A stretch of DNA of 64,000 bases, taken from contig MDJB01000023.1 in assembly GCA_001752465.1 (NCBI GenBank), forward strand, positions 1 through 64,000, in the 5' to 3' direction. The DNA is from Haemophilus quentini. Its GTDB lineage: Bacteria > Pseudomonadota > Gammaproteobacteria > Enterobacterales > Pasteurellaceae. The notes under the pieces are model-generated. The model was not told the origin of the DNA and did no database searches. It saw only the letters and a program-made list of their open reading frames with translations. Shown piece by piece: positions 19,101-27,495 of the stretch. The position numbers and the translations under genes are program-made. Numbering within the stretch: the stretch's first letter is position 1; each line of letters begins with the position of its first letter.

Positions 19101-19395
19101 TTTGGAACCTTCTACATATAAGGGAACGATCTCGTCTCCTGTAATTGTTTCATTTATGGTTTCTTCGCCTTTTAATGTTAAATGTGCACCGTTTTGTACA
19201 GAAAGCTGTTTATTATCTGGAAGAGTATCTGTTTCACCAGTAAGCGTGGTGTCTGTTATAATATTTTCTGTTAAAGCTGCGTAGGCTGGAGTTGTACTAA
19301 GTGAATAATAGGTAGTAGAAAGGGCAGAAGAGATTAGAATACTAAGAAGTTTTTTTTACAATTTTGCTTGCTTGCTTTTGAGATTCTTGTTTCAT
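16164..19395 (-). pseudogene. lav: Lav-type phase-variable autotransporter, frameshifted
   Basis: The gene reads from ATG 19395 through a signal sequence (LLSILISSALSTTYYSLST...AYA) and a repetitive passenger into an AIDA-type beta-barrel (about 16164-17150) that ends in W-K, as outer-membrane barrels do. It is broken. The ATG frame meets TAG at 19342 because (GCAA)3 leaves the signal sequence one base out of frame. Further frame changes lie near 18810 (G3 where G4 would restore frame) and near 17758. Each segment continues sensibly in the next frame. GCAA repeats at the start of an autotransporter gene are the published hallmark of H. influenzae lav (from memory). Uptake signals occur only in the barrel part (16307 and 16761), consistent with passenger and barrel having separate origins. 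Confidence 0.82.
19364..19375 (-). repeat. GCAA tetranucleotide contingency repeat, 3 copies
   Basis: Read on the gene strand this is (GCAA)3, starting 7 codons after the lav ATG. Each unit moves the frame by one base. With 3 copies the downstream signal peptide is out of frame; 2 or 5 copies would bring it into frame. An A8 run (19350-19357) follows and could also slip. Confidence 0.85.
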
Positions 19396-19543
19396 AAGTT
19401 AACCTACCAAAGTTGTGAGTTCAATGACAATCAAAGTAAATCCTTTAGCATAAAACAGGATTTTCCTTATCGGCTGATATTTTAATCAGTTTGTGTTTAT
19501 TTAACAAGTTTAGATTAGTGTGATTTTAAAAAATAGAAGAAAT

Positions 19544-19557
19544 ATGATTTAGATCAA
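19544..19557. promoter_or_regulatory. FNR-like dyad upstream of lav
   Basis: On the lav strand, TTGATCTAAATCAT matches TTGAT-N4-ATCAA with one mismatch. A -10-like TAATCT (complement of 19512-19517) lies about 45 bases closer to the gene. The site is 4 bases from the sanA stop, so chance occurrence is possible. Confidence 0.35.
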
Positions 19558-19560
19558 TAT

Positions 19561-20295
19561 TTATAATGTGGCGCTGTTTGGTAATGGCTGAGGCTCTCCC
19601 AAAAAATAAGGCTCAACCCCTAATATCAAATCCAAAACCGCTTTTATACGCGCAAAAACTTCTCTTATTCGAGTAGATAGAGGTAATTCAGGTTGTTTTG
19701 CTACAAAACAAATTGCATCAATATCATGTGCTTTGGCAATTAAAAGTGCGCGTTCGCAATGAAATTTTTGGCTGACAATCGTAAATGCTTGCACTTGGAA
19801 AATTTTATCTGCGCGGATAACGGAATCTAGCGTGCGGAAACCAGCAAAATCACGGAACATAGAGGCTTCAGATACGCCCATTTTTCGTAAATCACGAAAC
19901 ATTGCTCTTGGTTCGTTATATTGAACAGTGCGATTATCGCCACTTAATAAAAGGTAATTGACTTTTTGATGATTGATTAGCTCTTTTGCTGCGGCTAAAC
20001 GATACTCGTAATAAGCATTGGGTTTTCCACCAATAATATATTTTGATGTGCCCAGCACAAGAGCATATGCGCGAGGGGGGAGTTCATCAATATTCGTGAA
20101 TACTTTATCACGCACGTAAAAACTTACGCCTCGATCAACTAGCAAGCAAAGTATAATCAATGCAAAGATTGCGTAGAGTAGTGTGCGAAAAAGTGCGGTG
20201 AATTTTGGGGAGAATTTTTTTACTAGCATAGCGGTAAACATAATGAAAAATCGACCGCACTTCAAGGGGAATTTGATGGATTTTGTGAATTGCAT
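19561..20295 (-). CDS. sanA: SanA-family DUF218 membrane-anchored protein
   Basis: An inner-membrane protein of the SanA/YdcF (DUF218) family; E. coli SanA affects the vancomycin barrier at high temperature, and its reaction is unknown. A single N-terminal membrane anchor is at about residues 34-54. The DUF218 core has VLGTSKY, YLLLSGDN, the YNEP motif, FRTLDSV and QKFHCERAL. The start is uncertain. ATG 20295, ATG 20241 and ATG 20226 are in frame and none has a clear ribosome-binding site; the last two give a length closest to E. coli SanA (239 aa). Two uptake signals (20191 and 20254) lie at the 5' end. Confidence 0.85.
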   Translation of the reverse strand: MQFTKSIKFPLKCGRFFIMFTAMLVKKFSPKFTALFRTLLYAIFALIILCLLVDRGVSFYVRDKVFTNIDELPPRAYALVLGTSKYIIGGKPNAYYEYRLAAAKELINHQKVNYLLLSGDNRTVQYNEPRAMFRDLRKMGVSEASMFRDFAGFRTLDSVIRADKIFQVQAFTIVSQKFHCERALLIAKAHDIDAICFVAKQPELPLSTRIREVFARIKAVLDLILGVEPYFLGEPQPLPNSATL

Positions 20296-20311
20296 TGATG
20301 TGCGATAATTT

Positions 20312-20327
20312 AGCCGTTTAGACGGCT
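20312..20327. promoter_or_regulatory. MetJ operator upstream of metX
   Basis: Two contiguous 8-bp met boxes, AGCCGTTT and AGACGGCT, match AGACGTCT at 6 of 8 and 7 of 8 positions. They sit just before the metX -35. The pair is also part of a 9-bp inverted repeat (TTTAGCCGT / ACGGCTAAA). MetJ with S-adenosylmethionine represses methionine genes by binding such tandem boxes. Confidence 0.7.
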
Positions 20328-20335
20328 AAAGTTTC

Positions 20336-20365
20336 TTGACAACCTAATTGACTTACTGATAGTTT
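20336..20365 (+). promoter_or_regulatory. metX promoter
   Basis: A consensus -35 (TTGACA, 20336-20341) is followed by an 18-bp spacer and a weak -10 (TAGTTT, 20360-20365) preceded by TGA. The MetJ operator ends 8 bases upstream of the -35. Confidence 0.55.
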
Positions 20366-20398
20366 AAGTGCCATTCTCATTATTACAATAGGTTTCCA

Positions 20399-21475
20399 AT
20401 GTCTGTGCAAAATGTAGTGCTTTTTGACACACAGCCTTTAACCATGACGCTTGGTGGCAAGCTTTCCCATATCAATGTCGCGTATCAAACTTATGGTACG
20501 CTCAATGCCGAAAAAAATAATGCAGTATTAATTTGTCACGCTTTGACTGGCGATGCTGAGCCTTATTTTGATGATGGTCGAGATGGCTGGTGGCAGAATT
20601 TTATGGGCAAAGGTTTAGCATTGGATACGGATCGTTATTTTTTTATTAGCTCGAACGTCTTAGGTGGTTGCAAGGGAACAACTGGGCCTTCATCAATTAA
20701 TCCGCAAACGGGTAAACCTTATGGTAGCCAATTTCCTAATATTGTCGTGCAAGATATTGTCAAAGTACAAAAAGCCTTGCTTGATCATCTTGGCATTAGC
20801 CATTTAAAAGCTATTATTGGTGGATCTTTTGGCGGTATGCAAGCGAATCAATGGGCGATTGATTATCCTGATTTTATGGATAATATCGTGAATCTTTGCT
20901 CATCCATTTATTTTAGTGCGGAAGCCATAGGCTTTAACCATGTTATGCGTCAAGCGGTAATTAATGATCCTAATTTTAATGGTGGCGATTACTATGATGG
21001 TACACCGCCGGATCAAGGGCTATCTATTGCTCGTATGCTAGGTATGTTGACTTACCGTACTGATTTACAGCTTGCAAAAGCATTTGGGCGAGCAACAAAA
21101 TCAGATGGCAGTTTTTGGGGCGACTATTTTCAAGTTGAATCCTACCTTTCTTATCAAGGTAAAAAATTTTTAGAACGTTTTGATGCCAATAGTTATTTGC
21201 ATTTGTTACGTGCGTTGGATATGTATGATCCAAGCATTGGGTATGAAAATGTCAAAGAGGCATTATCACGCATTAAAGCTTGCTATACGTTGGTTTCTGT
21301 GACAACGGACCAGCTTTTTAAGCCAGTTGATCTTTATAAAAGTAAACAGCTTTTAGAACAAAGTGGAGTCGATCTACATTTTTACGAATTCCCATCAGAT
21401 TATGGACACGATGCATTTTTAGTGGATTATTTTCAGTTTGAAAAACGGATTAGAGATGGTTTAGCGGGTAATTAG
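20399..21475 (+). CDS. metX: Homoserine O-acetyltransferase
   Basis: MetX transfers acetyl from acetyl-CoA to homoserine, the first committed step toward methionine in this organism. It replaces the enterobacterial succinyl route of MetA. The 358-aa alpha/beta-hydrolase has the nucleophile elbow GGSFGGMQ with Ser143, an Asp in TTDQLFKP near 304 and a His in YGHDAFLVD near 337. These are the triad positions known for the H. influenzae enzyme. A MetJ operator and promoter precede it, and an unusual long hairpin terminator follows. Confidence 0.96.
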   Translation: MSVQNVVLFDTQPLTMTLGGKLSHINVAYQTYGTLNAEKNNAVLICHALTGDAEPYFDDGRDGWWQNFMGKGLALDTDRYFFISSNVLGGCKGTTGPSSINPQTGKPYGSQFPNIVVQDIVKVQKALLDHLGISHLKAIIGGSFGGMQANQWAIDYPDFMDNIVNLCSSIYFSAEAIGFNHVMRQAVINDPNFNGGDYYDGTPPDQGLSIARMLGMLTYRTDLQLAKAFGRATKSDGSFWGDYFQVESYLSYQGKKFLERFDANSYLHLLRALDMYDPSIGYENVKEALSRIKACYTLVSVTTDQLFKPVDLYKSKQLLEQSGVDLHFYEFPSDYGHDAFLVDYFQFEKRIRDGLAGN

Positions 21476-21489
21476 TCATAAAAAAGTGC

Positions 21490-21572
21490 GGTGAAATTTG
21501 ATCTGAACTTTAATTGTTGGTTTGTTTAGTCTAACTTTTGGGGGTAGATCAAATTTCACCGTTCTTTTTTCT
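21490..21572 (+). terminator. Long hairpin terminator of metX with decayed uptake-signal arm
   Basis: A 15-bp perfect stem (GGTGAAATTTGATCT, 21490-21504, and its complement, 21546-21560) encloses a 41-base loop and is followed by TTCTTTTTT. The left arm begins in an intact uptake signal (21484-21492). The matching right arm reads ACCGTTCTT, so two bases of a second signal have been lost. Confidence 0.6.
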
Positions 21573-21691
21573 TATTTTTTAAAAACTTTCTTAGTTTATA
21601 CCGCACTTTTTATCCAAAAGTTCTGATGTGTAATTAAGCAATAATGCACGCCAAATTATTCCGTTTGCAATGCTTTTTTTGTCCTGAAAAA

Positions 21692-21730
21692 TTGATGTAT
21701 GTCAATTTTAATGGTACAAGCACTTATAAT
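21692..21730 (+). promoter_or_regulatory. Promoter region of the mannose PTS operon
   Basis: A consensus -10 TATAAT (21725-21730) lies 67 bases before the first PTS gene. TTGATGTATGTCAA (21692-21705), an FNR/CRP-like dyad with one mismatch to FNR, is centred about 38 bases upstream of the expected start. No good -35 is visible, as expected for an activator-dependent promoter. Which regulator binds is not decided. Confidence 0.45.
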
Positions 21731-21796
21731 TATCTTGAGTTAGGCAACCGTTTACTCTGTGCTCTTGACGATTTATTTCAACCTTAGGAGTATCCA

Positions 21797-22783
21797 ATGA
21801 TTCAAGTAATCGTTGCAGCTCACGGCAAGCTTGCTGCTGAGCTGGTCAATTCTTCTGAAATGGTGTTCGGTGAGGTGGAAGGACTCCACGGTGTAACATT
21901 CGTTCCAGGAGAAGGGCAAGACACCTTGGTGGAAAAGTATGAGGCTATTATTGCTGAATGCTCGCCATCAGATAGCGTGTTATTTTTGGTAGATTTATTT
22001 GGTGGTAGCCCGTATAACGCGGCAGCCCGAGTAGCGGCAAAACGTCCTCAAGATGATATTGTCACTGGCGTAAGTTTACCAATGTTATTAGAAGTATTAG
22101 ATGCCAAGGATGATGCAAAATCAGCGGAAGCACTTGCCGATGTCGCCAAGGAAGTTGGCGTAATGGCGGTGAAAAGTTATCGGAAACCAGATGATCTTGC
22201 CTCTTTCGCTCAACCTGAAACTCCAAAAGAGGAAGCAAAAGAAGAACAAGAAAGCGAAGAAGATAATACTCAATACGATCCTAATGGACGTATGAGTGTC
22301 AACTTACTGCGTATTGATGATCGTTTAATTCATGGTCAAGTCGCTACTTCTTGGGCAAAAGCAGTGAAATGCGAAGCCATTTTTGCTATTAGTGATGAAG
22401 TGGCAAATGATGAATTGCGTAAGGAATTGCTTCTTCAAATTACGCCACCACATTTGAAAGCCTATGTCATTCCTGTGGATAAAGCGATTAAGGTTTACAA
22501 CAATCCAAAATATGCGAGCCGTAATATTTTAATGCTTGTAACCAAGCCAGAAGATGCCGTGCGTTTAATCGAAGGTGGTTTGCGTATTGATACCATTAAC
22601 GTGGGCGGAATGACGCATAAAGAAGGCAATAAACAGCTTTCTGATGCAGTCACAGTGAATCCATCTAATGTCGCTGCATTCAAAAAATTACTTGATATGG
22701 GCGTGAAGCTTTCCCTTCAAAAAGTGGCAGCGAATAAGCCTGTTGAACTTACTCGCGAAAAACTTGATTCAATTAAATTCTAG
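21797..22783 (+). CDS. manX: Mannose-family PTS enzyme IIAB
   Basis: A cytoplasmic phosphotransfer protein of 328 aa. The IIA domain (about 1-135) has the phospho-acceptor His9 in VAAHGK. An acidic linker (about 141-158) leads to the IIB domain (166-328), with the second acceptor His179 in RIDDRLIHGQV. It passes phosphate from HPr to sugar entering through IIC/IID. AGGAG precedes the start. The IIAB fusion is the E. coli ManX layout, and substrates of that system are mannose, glucosamine and related hexoses. Specificity here is inferred from the family and from manA elsewhere in the window. The operon is, to my memory, absent from strain Rd. Confidence 0.9.
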   Translation: MIQVIVAAHGKLAAELVNSSEMVFGEVEGLHGVTFVPGEGQDTLVEKYEAIIAECSPSDSVLFLVDLFGGSPYNAAARVAAKRPQDDIVTGVSLPMLLEVLDAKDDAKSAEALADVAKEVGVMAVKSYRKPDDLASFAQPETPKEEAKEEQESEEDNTQYDPNGRMSVNLLRIDDRLIHGQVATSWAKAVKCEAIFAISDEVANDELRKELLLQITPPHLKAYVIPVDKAIKVYNNPKYASRNILMLVTKPEDAVRLIEGGLRIDTINVGGMTHKEGNKQLSDAVTVNPSNVAAFKKLLDMGVKLSLQKVAANKPVELTREKLDSIKF

Positions 22784-22794
22784 GAGCGCATTTT

Positions 22795-23589
22795 ATGTCA
22801 AAAATGGAACTCATTTTAGTCGTGCTTGTCGCGGCAATTTGCGGTATGGGGAGCGTATTAGATGAGCGTCAAACCCACCGTCCACTTTTTGCTTGTACTA
22901 TGATTGGCTTGGTATTAGGCGATCTTGAAACTGGTATTATCCTTGGCGGTACATTAGAAATGATCGCACTAGGTTGGATGAATGTTGGGGCTACTATGGC
23001 ACCAGATGCCGCGCTTGCTAGTGTGATCTCTGCGATTCTTGTTATTAAGGGTGGTCAATCTGTGGGTACGGCGATTGCTATCGCGGTGCCGGTTGCTGCT
23101 GCAGGTCAGGTGCTTACTATTTTCGTACGTACACTAACCATCTTCTTACAACATAAAGCGGATAAATTTGCCGAACAAGCTAATTTCCGTGGGATTGAAC
23201 TTTGCCATTTTGCAGGGCTTTCTTTACAAGCATTGCGTGTTGCAATTCCTGCATTAGCGGTTGGTTTAGTTGCAGGTACGGATGCCGTAACTAGCGCATT
23301 AGATGCAATTCCTGAAGTGATTACTCGTGGCTTACAAATTGCGGGTGGATTTATCGTCGTAGTAGGTTATGCAATGGTGATTAATATGATGCGTGCGGGT
23401 GCATTAATGCCATTCTTCTTCCTTGGTTTTGTTATTGCTTCCTTTACTAGTTACAACTTAGTTGGATTGGGTATTCTTGGTACTTGCTTAGCCATGCTTT
23501 ATATCCAATTAAATCCGTGTTTTAACCAAGTCGCAATGCCAGTGGCAAGCAAAAGAAAACTTGCTGATAACGAATTAGAAGGTCTATAA
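22795..23589 (+). CDS. manY: Mannose-family PTS enzyme IIC
   Basis: A 264-aa integral membrane permease subunit starting 11 bases after manX with its own GGAG site. It is hydrophobic throughout, with about seven membrane segments, and carries the family features GTLEMIALGWMN and APDAALASVISA. Together with IID it forms the sugar channel. Length and sequence are typical of ManY, and there is no sign of decay. Confidence 0.9.
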   Translation: MSKMELILVVLVAAICGMGSVLDERQTHRPLFACTMIGLVLGDLETGIILGGTLEMIALGWMNVGATMAPDAALASVISAILVIKGGQSVGTAIAIAVPVAAAGQVLTIFVRTLTIFLQHKADKFAEQANFRGIELCHFAGLSLQALRVAIPALAVGLVAGTDAVTSALDAIPEVITRGLQIAGGFIVVVGYAMVINMMRAGALMPFFFLGFVIASFTSYNLVGLGILGTCLAMLYIQLNPCFNQVAMPVASKRKLADNELEGL

Positions 23590-23599
23590 GGAGCGCATT

Positions 23600-24433
23600 A
23601 TGTCAGAACAAAAAGTAACTCTTACAAAGGGTGATATTTTAAGTACTTATTTCCGTTCAACGTTCCTTTTAGGTTCATTTAACTTTGAACGTATGCAATC
23701 AATGGGATTCTGTGTTTCGATGATCCCAACAATCAAACGCCTATATAGCAAAAAAGAAGATCAAGCTGCGGCACTCAAACGCCATCTTGAATTTTTTAAT
23801 ACTCAACCGTGGGTTGGGTCTGCAATTATGGGCGTAACTGCCGCAATGGAACAAGAGCGTGCGAATGGTGCAAAAGATGTGGATGATGCGGCAATTAGTG
23901 GTGTAAAAGTCGGACTTATGGAGCCACTAGCTGGTGTAGGCGATCCTATTTTCTGGGGAACTTTACGCCCAGTTTTAGCCGCACTTGGTGCTGGAATTGC
24001 CTTAACAGGTAGCATTTTAGGTCCATTATTGTTTTTTATCTTAATCAATGTGATCCGTGCTGTCACTCGTTGGTATGGTTTCAAATATGGTTATGAAAAA
24101 GGCACTGAAATCGTTTCCGATATGGGCGGTGGACGTTTGCAAAAAATCACTCAAGGGGCTTCTATTCTTGGTCTCTTTGTCATGGGTTCGTTGGTTTCTA
24201 AATGGACAAGTATTAATGTCCCATTAGAACTTACTCGTTATAAAAACCAATTAGGTGAAGAAGTTGTTGTCACCTTGCAAGGCGTATTAAATGATCTACT
24301 TCCGGGTTTATTAGCCTTATTACTGACTTTCTTATGTATGTATTTATTACGTAAAAAAGTGAATGCAATGGTGATTATCTTCGGTTTATTTGGCGTGGGG
24401 ATTTTAGGTTACTGGGCTGGTATTCTTGCATAA
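23600..24433 (+). CDS. manZ: Mannose-family PTS enzyme IID
   Basis: A 277-aa membrane subunit, found only in the mannose PTS family. It has the N-terminal FNFERMQSMGFC segment, the GLMEPLAGVGDPIFWGTLRP motif and a hydrophobic C-terminal half. It begins 10 bases after manY behind the same GGAGCGCATT leader used by manY. A strong terminator follows the stop, closing the three-gene operon. There is no uptake signal anywhere from 21609 to 24913, although similar gaps occur in core regions of this window. Confidence 0.9.
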   Translation: MSEQKVTLTKGDILSTYFRSTFLLGSFNFERMQSMGFCVSMIPTIKRLYSKKEDQAAALKRHLEFFNTQPWVGSAIMGVTAAMEQERANGAKDVDDAAISGVKVGLMEPLAGVGDPIFWGTLRPVLAALGAGIALTGSILGPLLFFILINVIRAVTRWYGFKYGYEKGTEIVSDMGGGRLQKITQGASILGLFVMGSLVSKWTSINVPLELTRYKNQLGEEVVVTLQGVLNDLLPGLLALLLTFLCMYLLRKKVNAMVIIFGLFGVGILGYWAGILA

Positions 24434-24450
24434 TCCTTGAGAAAGCTAAT

Positions 24451-24481
24451 AATAAGGGCGATGATAACGCCCTTATTTTTT
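24451..24481 (+). terminator. Terminator of the mannose PTS operon
   Basis: A 10-bp stem AATAAGGGCG / CGCCCTTATT with a 7-base loop is followed by six T. It separates the PTS operon from the broken ORF downstream. Confidence 0.85.
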
Positions 24482-24875
24482 ATGGTGAATTTGAATGAAA
24501 TTATCGAACTTATCCAAGCACCACCCAGTGAAACTTATATTAAAACAGTTCTCGACTGGTTTCAGGATTATTTATTATAGGCGGATTACTTTATTACCCA
24601 ACAAATGGCTATGGCACTGTAATTGCATTGGTATTAGCACTAATTGTTTTAATTGGGCAAAAATGTTGCTTACCCAAGCAAATAAGGATTTTGCTGATAT
24701 GTATCAAGCACAGTCTTTATTTGAAAAAACACAAAACTATGATTATTTACGTTTTATTATGGCGCGTTCAGAACAGATGCTAAAGGATAATAAAGTGCTT
24801 TCTGACAAAGCAAAAAATGAAATCCATAAGCTACAAGCATTTTCTCAAGATGAATTAGAAAAGATGAGTGAATAA
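24482..24875 (+). pseudogene. Broken small membrane-protein gene, function unknown
   Basis: Three frames together read as one protein of about 130 aa. MVNLNEIIELIQAPPS... runs to about 24558. VSGLFIIGGLLYYPTNGYG and a hydrophobic segment run to about 24660. MLLTQANKDFADMYQAQ... then runs to the stop at 24873. The first junction is mended by one more T in a T3 run, and the second by one more A in an A5 run (24659-24663). The reconstructed product is a soluble N-terminus, one or two membrane segments and a charged helical C-terminus. I do not recognise the family. It starts directly under the PTS terminator, so normal expression is doubtful. Confidence 0.6.
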
Positions 24876-24877
24876 AA

Positions 24878-24905
24878 AATGACTACATGAAGTAGCCATT
24901 TTTAT
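24878..24905. terminator. Bidirectional terminator after the broken ORF
   Basis: A 9-bp stem AATGACTAC / GTAGCCATT with one mismatch (a G-U pair when read leftward) and a 5-base loop has T runs on both sides. Confidence 0.6.
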
Positions 24906-24911
24906 AAGCGG

Positions 24912-24941
24912 AAAAGTGCGGTCAATTTTCACCGCACTTTT
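24912..24941. terminator. Inverted uptake-signal pair acting as argG terminator
   Basis: AAAAGTGCGGT (24912-24922) and ACCGCACTTTT (24931-24941) form an 11-bp stem with an 8-base loop. It lies 4 bases from the argG stop codon and can terminate in both directions. This is the common dual use of paired uptake signals in Haemophilus. Confidence 0.8.
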
Positions 24942-24944
24942 ATC

Positions 24945-26339
<1,395 letters not shown>

Positions 26340-26419
26340 TTTAAATATAACCGTACTTTTTATGTTTGTCTAGCCTTTTATGTATTTAGACTAAAAATCT
26401 TTAACTGTCATCATGCATA

Positions 26420-26449
26420 AAAATCCCCGCTTTAAATAGCAGGGATTTT
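26420..26449. terminator. purC terminator
   Basis: Read leftward, AAAATCCCTGC and GCGGGGATTTT form an 11-bp stem with one G-U pair and an 8-base loop, followed by T. It begins 6 bases after the purC stop. Confidence 0.75.
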
Positions 26450-26454
26450 GATCT

Positions 26455-27328
26455 CTATTTTGTTAATAAATCCAGTGCTTCCTGATATTTATCAACCGTT
26501 TTCTGAATAATATTTTCTGGCACTTTTGGGGCGGGCGCTTGTTTATTCCAGCCGCTATTTTCTAACCAATCGCGTACAAATTGTTTATCGAATGATGGAG
26601 GATTAATCCCTTCTTGATAAGTATCGATAGACCAAAAACGGCTAGAGTCTGGTGTTAATACTTCATCCATTAAGGTGAGCGTGCCATTTTCATCTAAACC
26701 AAATTCAAATTTTGTGTCGCAAATAATAATGCCTTTAGTCAGTGCATATTTTGCAGCCGAAGTATAAAGTGCGATAGCTTTTTCTTTTACTTGTGCAGCT
26801 AAATCAGCCCCGATGAGTTTTTCACATTCTGCATAGCTGATATTTATATCGTGATTGCCAACGGCTTCTTTACTTGATAGAGTGAAAATAGGTTCTGGTA
26901 ATTTACTGGCTTCAACTAAGCCTTCAGGTAATTTTAATCCGCAGATAGTACCAGTTTGTTTATAATCTTTTAAACCACTACCAGTTAAATAGCCACGTAC
27001 GATAGATTCAATTTTAATGGGATTCAAACGTTTACACACTACAGCGCGCTCTTTGATTAAATCAGCTTCTTCTTTTGGTAATACATCATAAACACTCTCG
27101 CCAGTGAAATGATTCGGCATAATTTGAGCAAGTTTGTTAAACCAAAAATTGGAAATTTGAGTTAGGATTTCGCCTTTTCGTGGAATGGGATCATCTAAAA
27201 TAACATCAAACGCGGATAAGTGGTCAGAAGCAACCATTAGCATGCGTTTATCATCGATTTCATAGAGATCACGTACTTTACCTGAATAGATTTTTTTTTA
27301 GACTTAGAGTAGGGAGTTGTTGTGTCAT
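26455..27328 (-). pseudogene. purC: SAICAR synthase gene with an N-terminal frameshift
   Basis: PurC condenses CAIR with aspartate (ATP-dependent) in purine synthesis. From ATG 27328 the frame reads MTQQLPTLSLKKK and then shifts out, because the poly-A run (27291-27299) has nine A. With eight A it would read KKIYSGKVRDLYEIDDKRMLMVASD, the normal family N-terminus. The rest (262 codons from ATG 27243) is intact and ends in a typical C-terminus. A start at 27243 would remove the GKVRDLYE phosphate/ATP-binding loop, so that product should be inactive. Possible explanations are a real mutation giving purine need, slippage that restores some protein, or a sequencing error. The PurR site and promoter upstream are intact. 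Confidence 0.85.
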
Positions 27329-27364
27329 CGTTTTGCACCTGTATGAAAGTAAAAACTGGCGCGT

Positions 27365-27397
27365 ATTGTACCGCACTTTTAAAGCAAACGTTTGCTA
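27365..27397 (-). promoter_or_regulatory. PurR operator and purC promoter
   Basis: GCAAACGTTTGC (27384-27395) is a perfect palindrome matching the core of the PurR consensus ACGCAAACGTTTGCGT. Read leftward, -10 TACAAT (complement of 27365-27370) lies 13 bp further on, so the operator covers the -35 region. An uptake signal (27370-27378) fills the spacer between operator and -10. Confidence 0.8.
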
Positions 27398-27411
27398 TTT
27401 TTTAAAGAAAT

Positions 27412-27440
27412 AAAAAAATCCCCTGAGATTTCAGGGGATG
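27412..27440 (-). terminator. mrcB terminator
   Basis: Read leftward, ATCCCCTGA and TCAGGGGAT form a 9-bp stem followed by TTTTTTT. It lies about 55 bases after the mrcB stop and shields purC from readthrough. Confidence 0.85.
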
Positions 27441-27495
27441 TGTAGTTTTTTCTCTTCAAAATATTTGCTTATTATTAGAAATATACCGCGATTAA

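Larger units (their letters stand above)
21476..21796 (+). other. Intergenic region between metX and the mannose PTS operon
   Basis: This 321-base gap holds the long metX terminator (21490-21572), an uptake signal (21600-21608), a CRP/FNR-like dyad (21692-21705) and a consensus -10 for the PTS operon (21725-21730). An open frame of 47 codons at 21644-21787 has no ribosome-binding site and is not called. Confidence 0.7.

Noticed and set aside
21644-21787. Open frame of 47 codons just before the mannose PTS operon
   Set aside because: It has no ribosome-binding site, covers the predicted promoter and -10, and its composition looks like non-coding sequence.
21609-24913. Lack of uptake signals as proof that the PTS operon is foreign
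   Set aside because: Similar or longer gaps occur in core genes here (12219-15508 and 55011-59970), so absence alone is not evidence.
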